Assembly (NCBI GenBank): GCA_902788705.1 | Contig: CADALE010000022.1 | Coordinates: forward strand, 1-62,538 | Source: an uncultured Coriobacteriaceae bacterium | Lineage (GTDB): Bacteria > Actinomycetota > Coriobacteriia > Coriobacteriales > Atopobiaceae | Direction of reading: 5' to 3' | Length of the DNA stretch: 62,538 nucleotides | Shown: piece by piece, positions 62,489 through 62,538 of the stretch | Numbering within the stretch: the stretch's first letter is position 1 | How the letters are laid out: every line of letters begins with the position of its first letter | Notes under the pieces: generated by a model | The model's input: the letters and a program-made list of their open reading frames with translations, nothing else | What the model was told of the DNA's origin: nothing | Databases searched by the model: none | Made by a program: the position numbers and the translations under genes

Positions 62489-62538
62489 ATGAGAGACGTC
62501 GAGCTCGAGGCACGGGTCGTCGCGTACGTCCGGGAGGG
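62489..62538 (+). CDS. N-terminal fragment of an unknown protein (cut by window edge)
   Basis: An ATG at 62489 opens a frame to the window end, MRDVELEARVVAYVRE, charged and helical. GGAG lies five bases upstream. It is too short to identify. Confidence 0.4.
   Translation, partial: MRDVELEARVVAYVRE

Overview
The window reads as a chromosomal housekeeping segment of a high-GC Gram-positive bacterium. Gene content and order (rpsB-tsf-pyrH-frr-uppS-cdsA-dxr-rseP-ispG-proS; rpsP-khpA-rimM-trmD; rplU-rpmA-obgE-proB-nadD-yqeK-rsfS; mreB-mreC-mreD-mrdA-rodA), the high-GC codon use, TrmFO, the MEP isoprenoid genes and the full rod-shape locus suggest an actinobacterium of class Coriobacteriia, perhaps Olsenella/Atopobiaceae-like. 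That placement is an inference from gene content, not from a search. I annotate 58 protein genes (two cut by the window edges) and three tRNAs. Almost everything is on the minus strand. The plus-strand exceptions are two edge fragments, a small membrane protein, a two-component system with dinB, and tRNA-Arg.

Layout, left to right. 1-1100: end of an unknown gene, a 640-base non-coding stretch with a cluster of palindromes and TTGCACCA-type repeats, tRNA-Val and a conserved-looking small protein. 1254-4278: membrane proteins around tRNA-Ala, ending with a YhhN-family protein. 4440-14677: translation and envelope-precursor genes (proS, ispG, rseP, dxr, cdsA, uppS, frr, pyrH, tsf, rpsB), tightly packed and often overlapping by 4 bases. 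14954-22765: a BspA-type leucine-rich-repeat protein, then xerC, trmFO, dprA, comM, yraN, rnhB, rplS. 22941-27620: dgt, a pyruvate phosphate dikinase gene damaged near its 3' end, and a half-length relative of its regulatory protein. 27664-33450: glyS, glyQ, lepB, trmD, rimM, khpA, rpsP.

33676-37020: a PhoB-type response regulator, a histidine kinase with a very acidic sensor loop, and an SOS-boxed dinB. 37041-42229: rsfS, yqeK, nadD, proB, obgE, rpmA, rplU. 42290-51827: DUF2344 and radical SAM pair, a DUF697-like protein, and rodA-mrdA-mreD-mreC-mreB, the elongasome. 51896-62056: a TPR membrane protein, cyclophilin, aconitase, a P-type ATPase, a 760-base non-coding stretch holding a 250-base element with perfect 26-base inverted ends, class II aldolase with an operator-like palindrome, and a membrane protein with a tandem-repeat tail. 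The window ends with tRNA-Arg and the start of an unknown gene.

I see no complete transposon, prophage, CRISPR array or defence system. The least explained features are the inverted-repeat element at 59479-59728, the palindrome cluster at 165-460, a 27-base repeat recurring in three intergenic regions, a site-2 protease that appears to lack its PDZ domain and carries a helical insert instead, and the paired damage or reduction of ppdK and its regulator.
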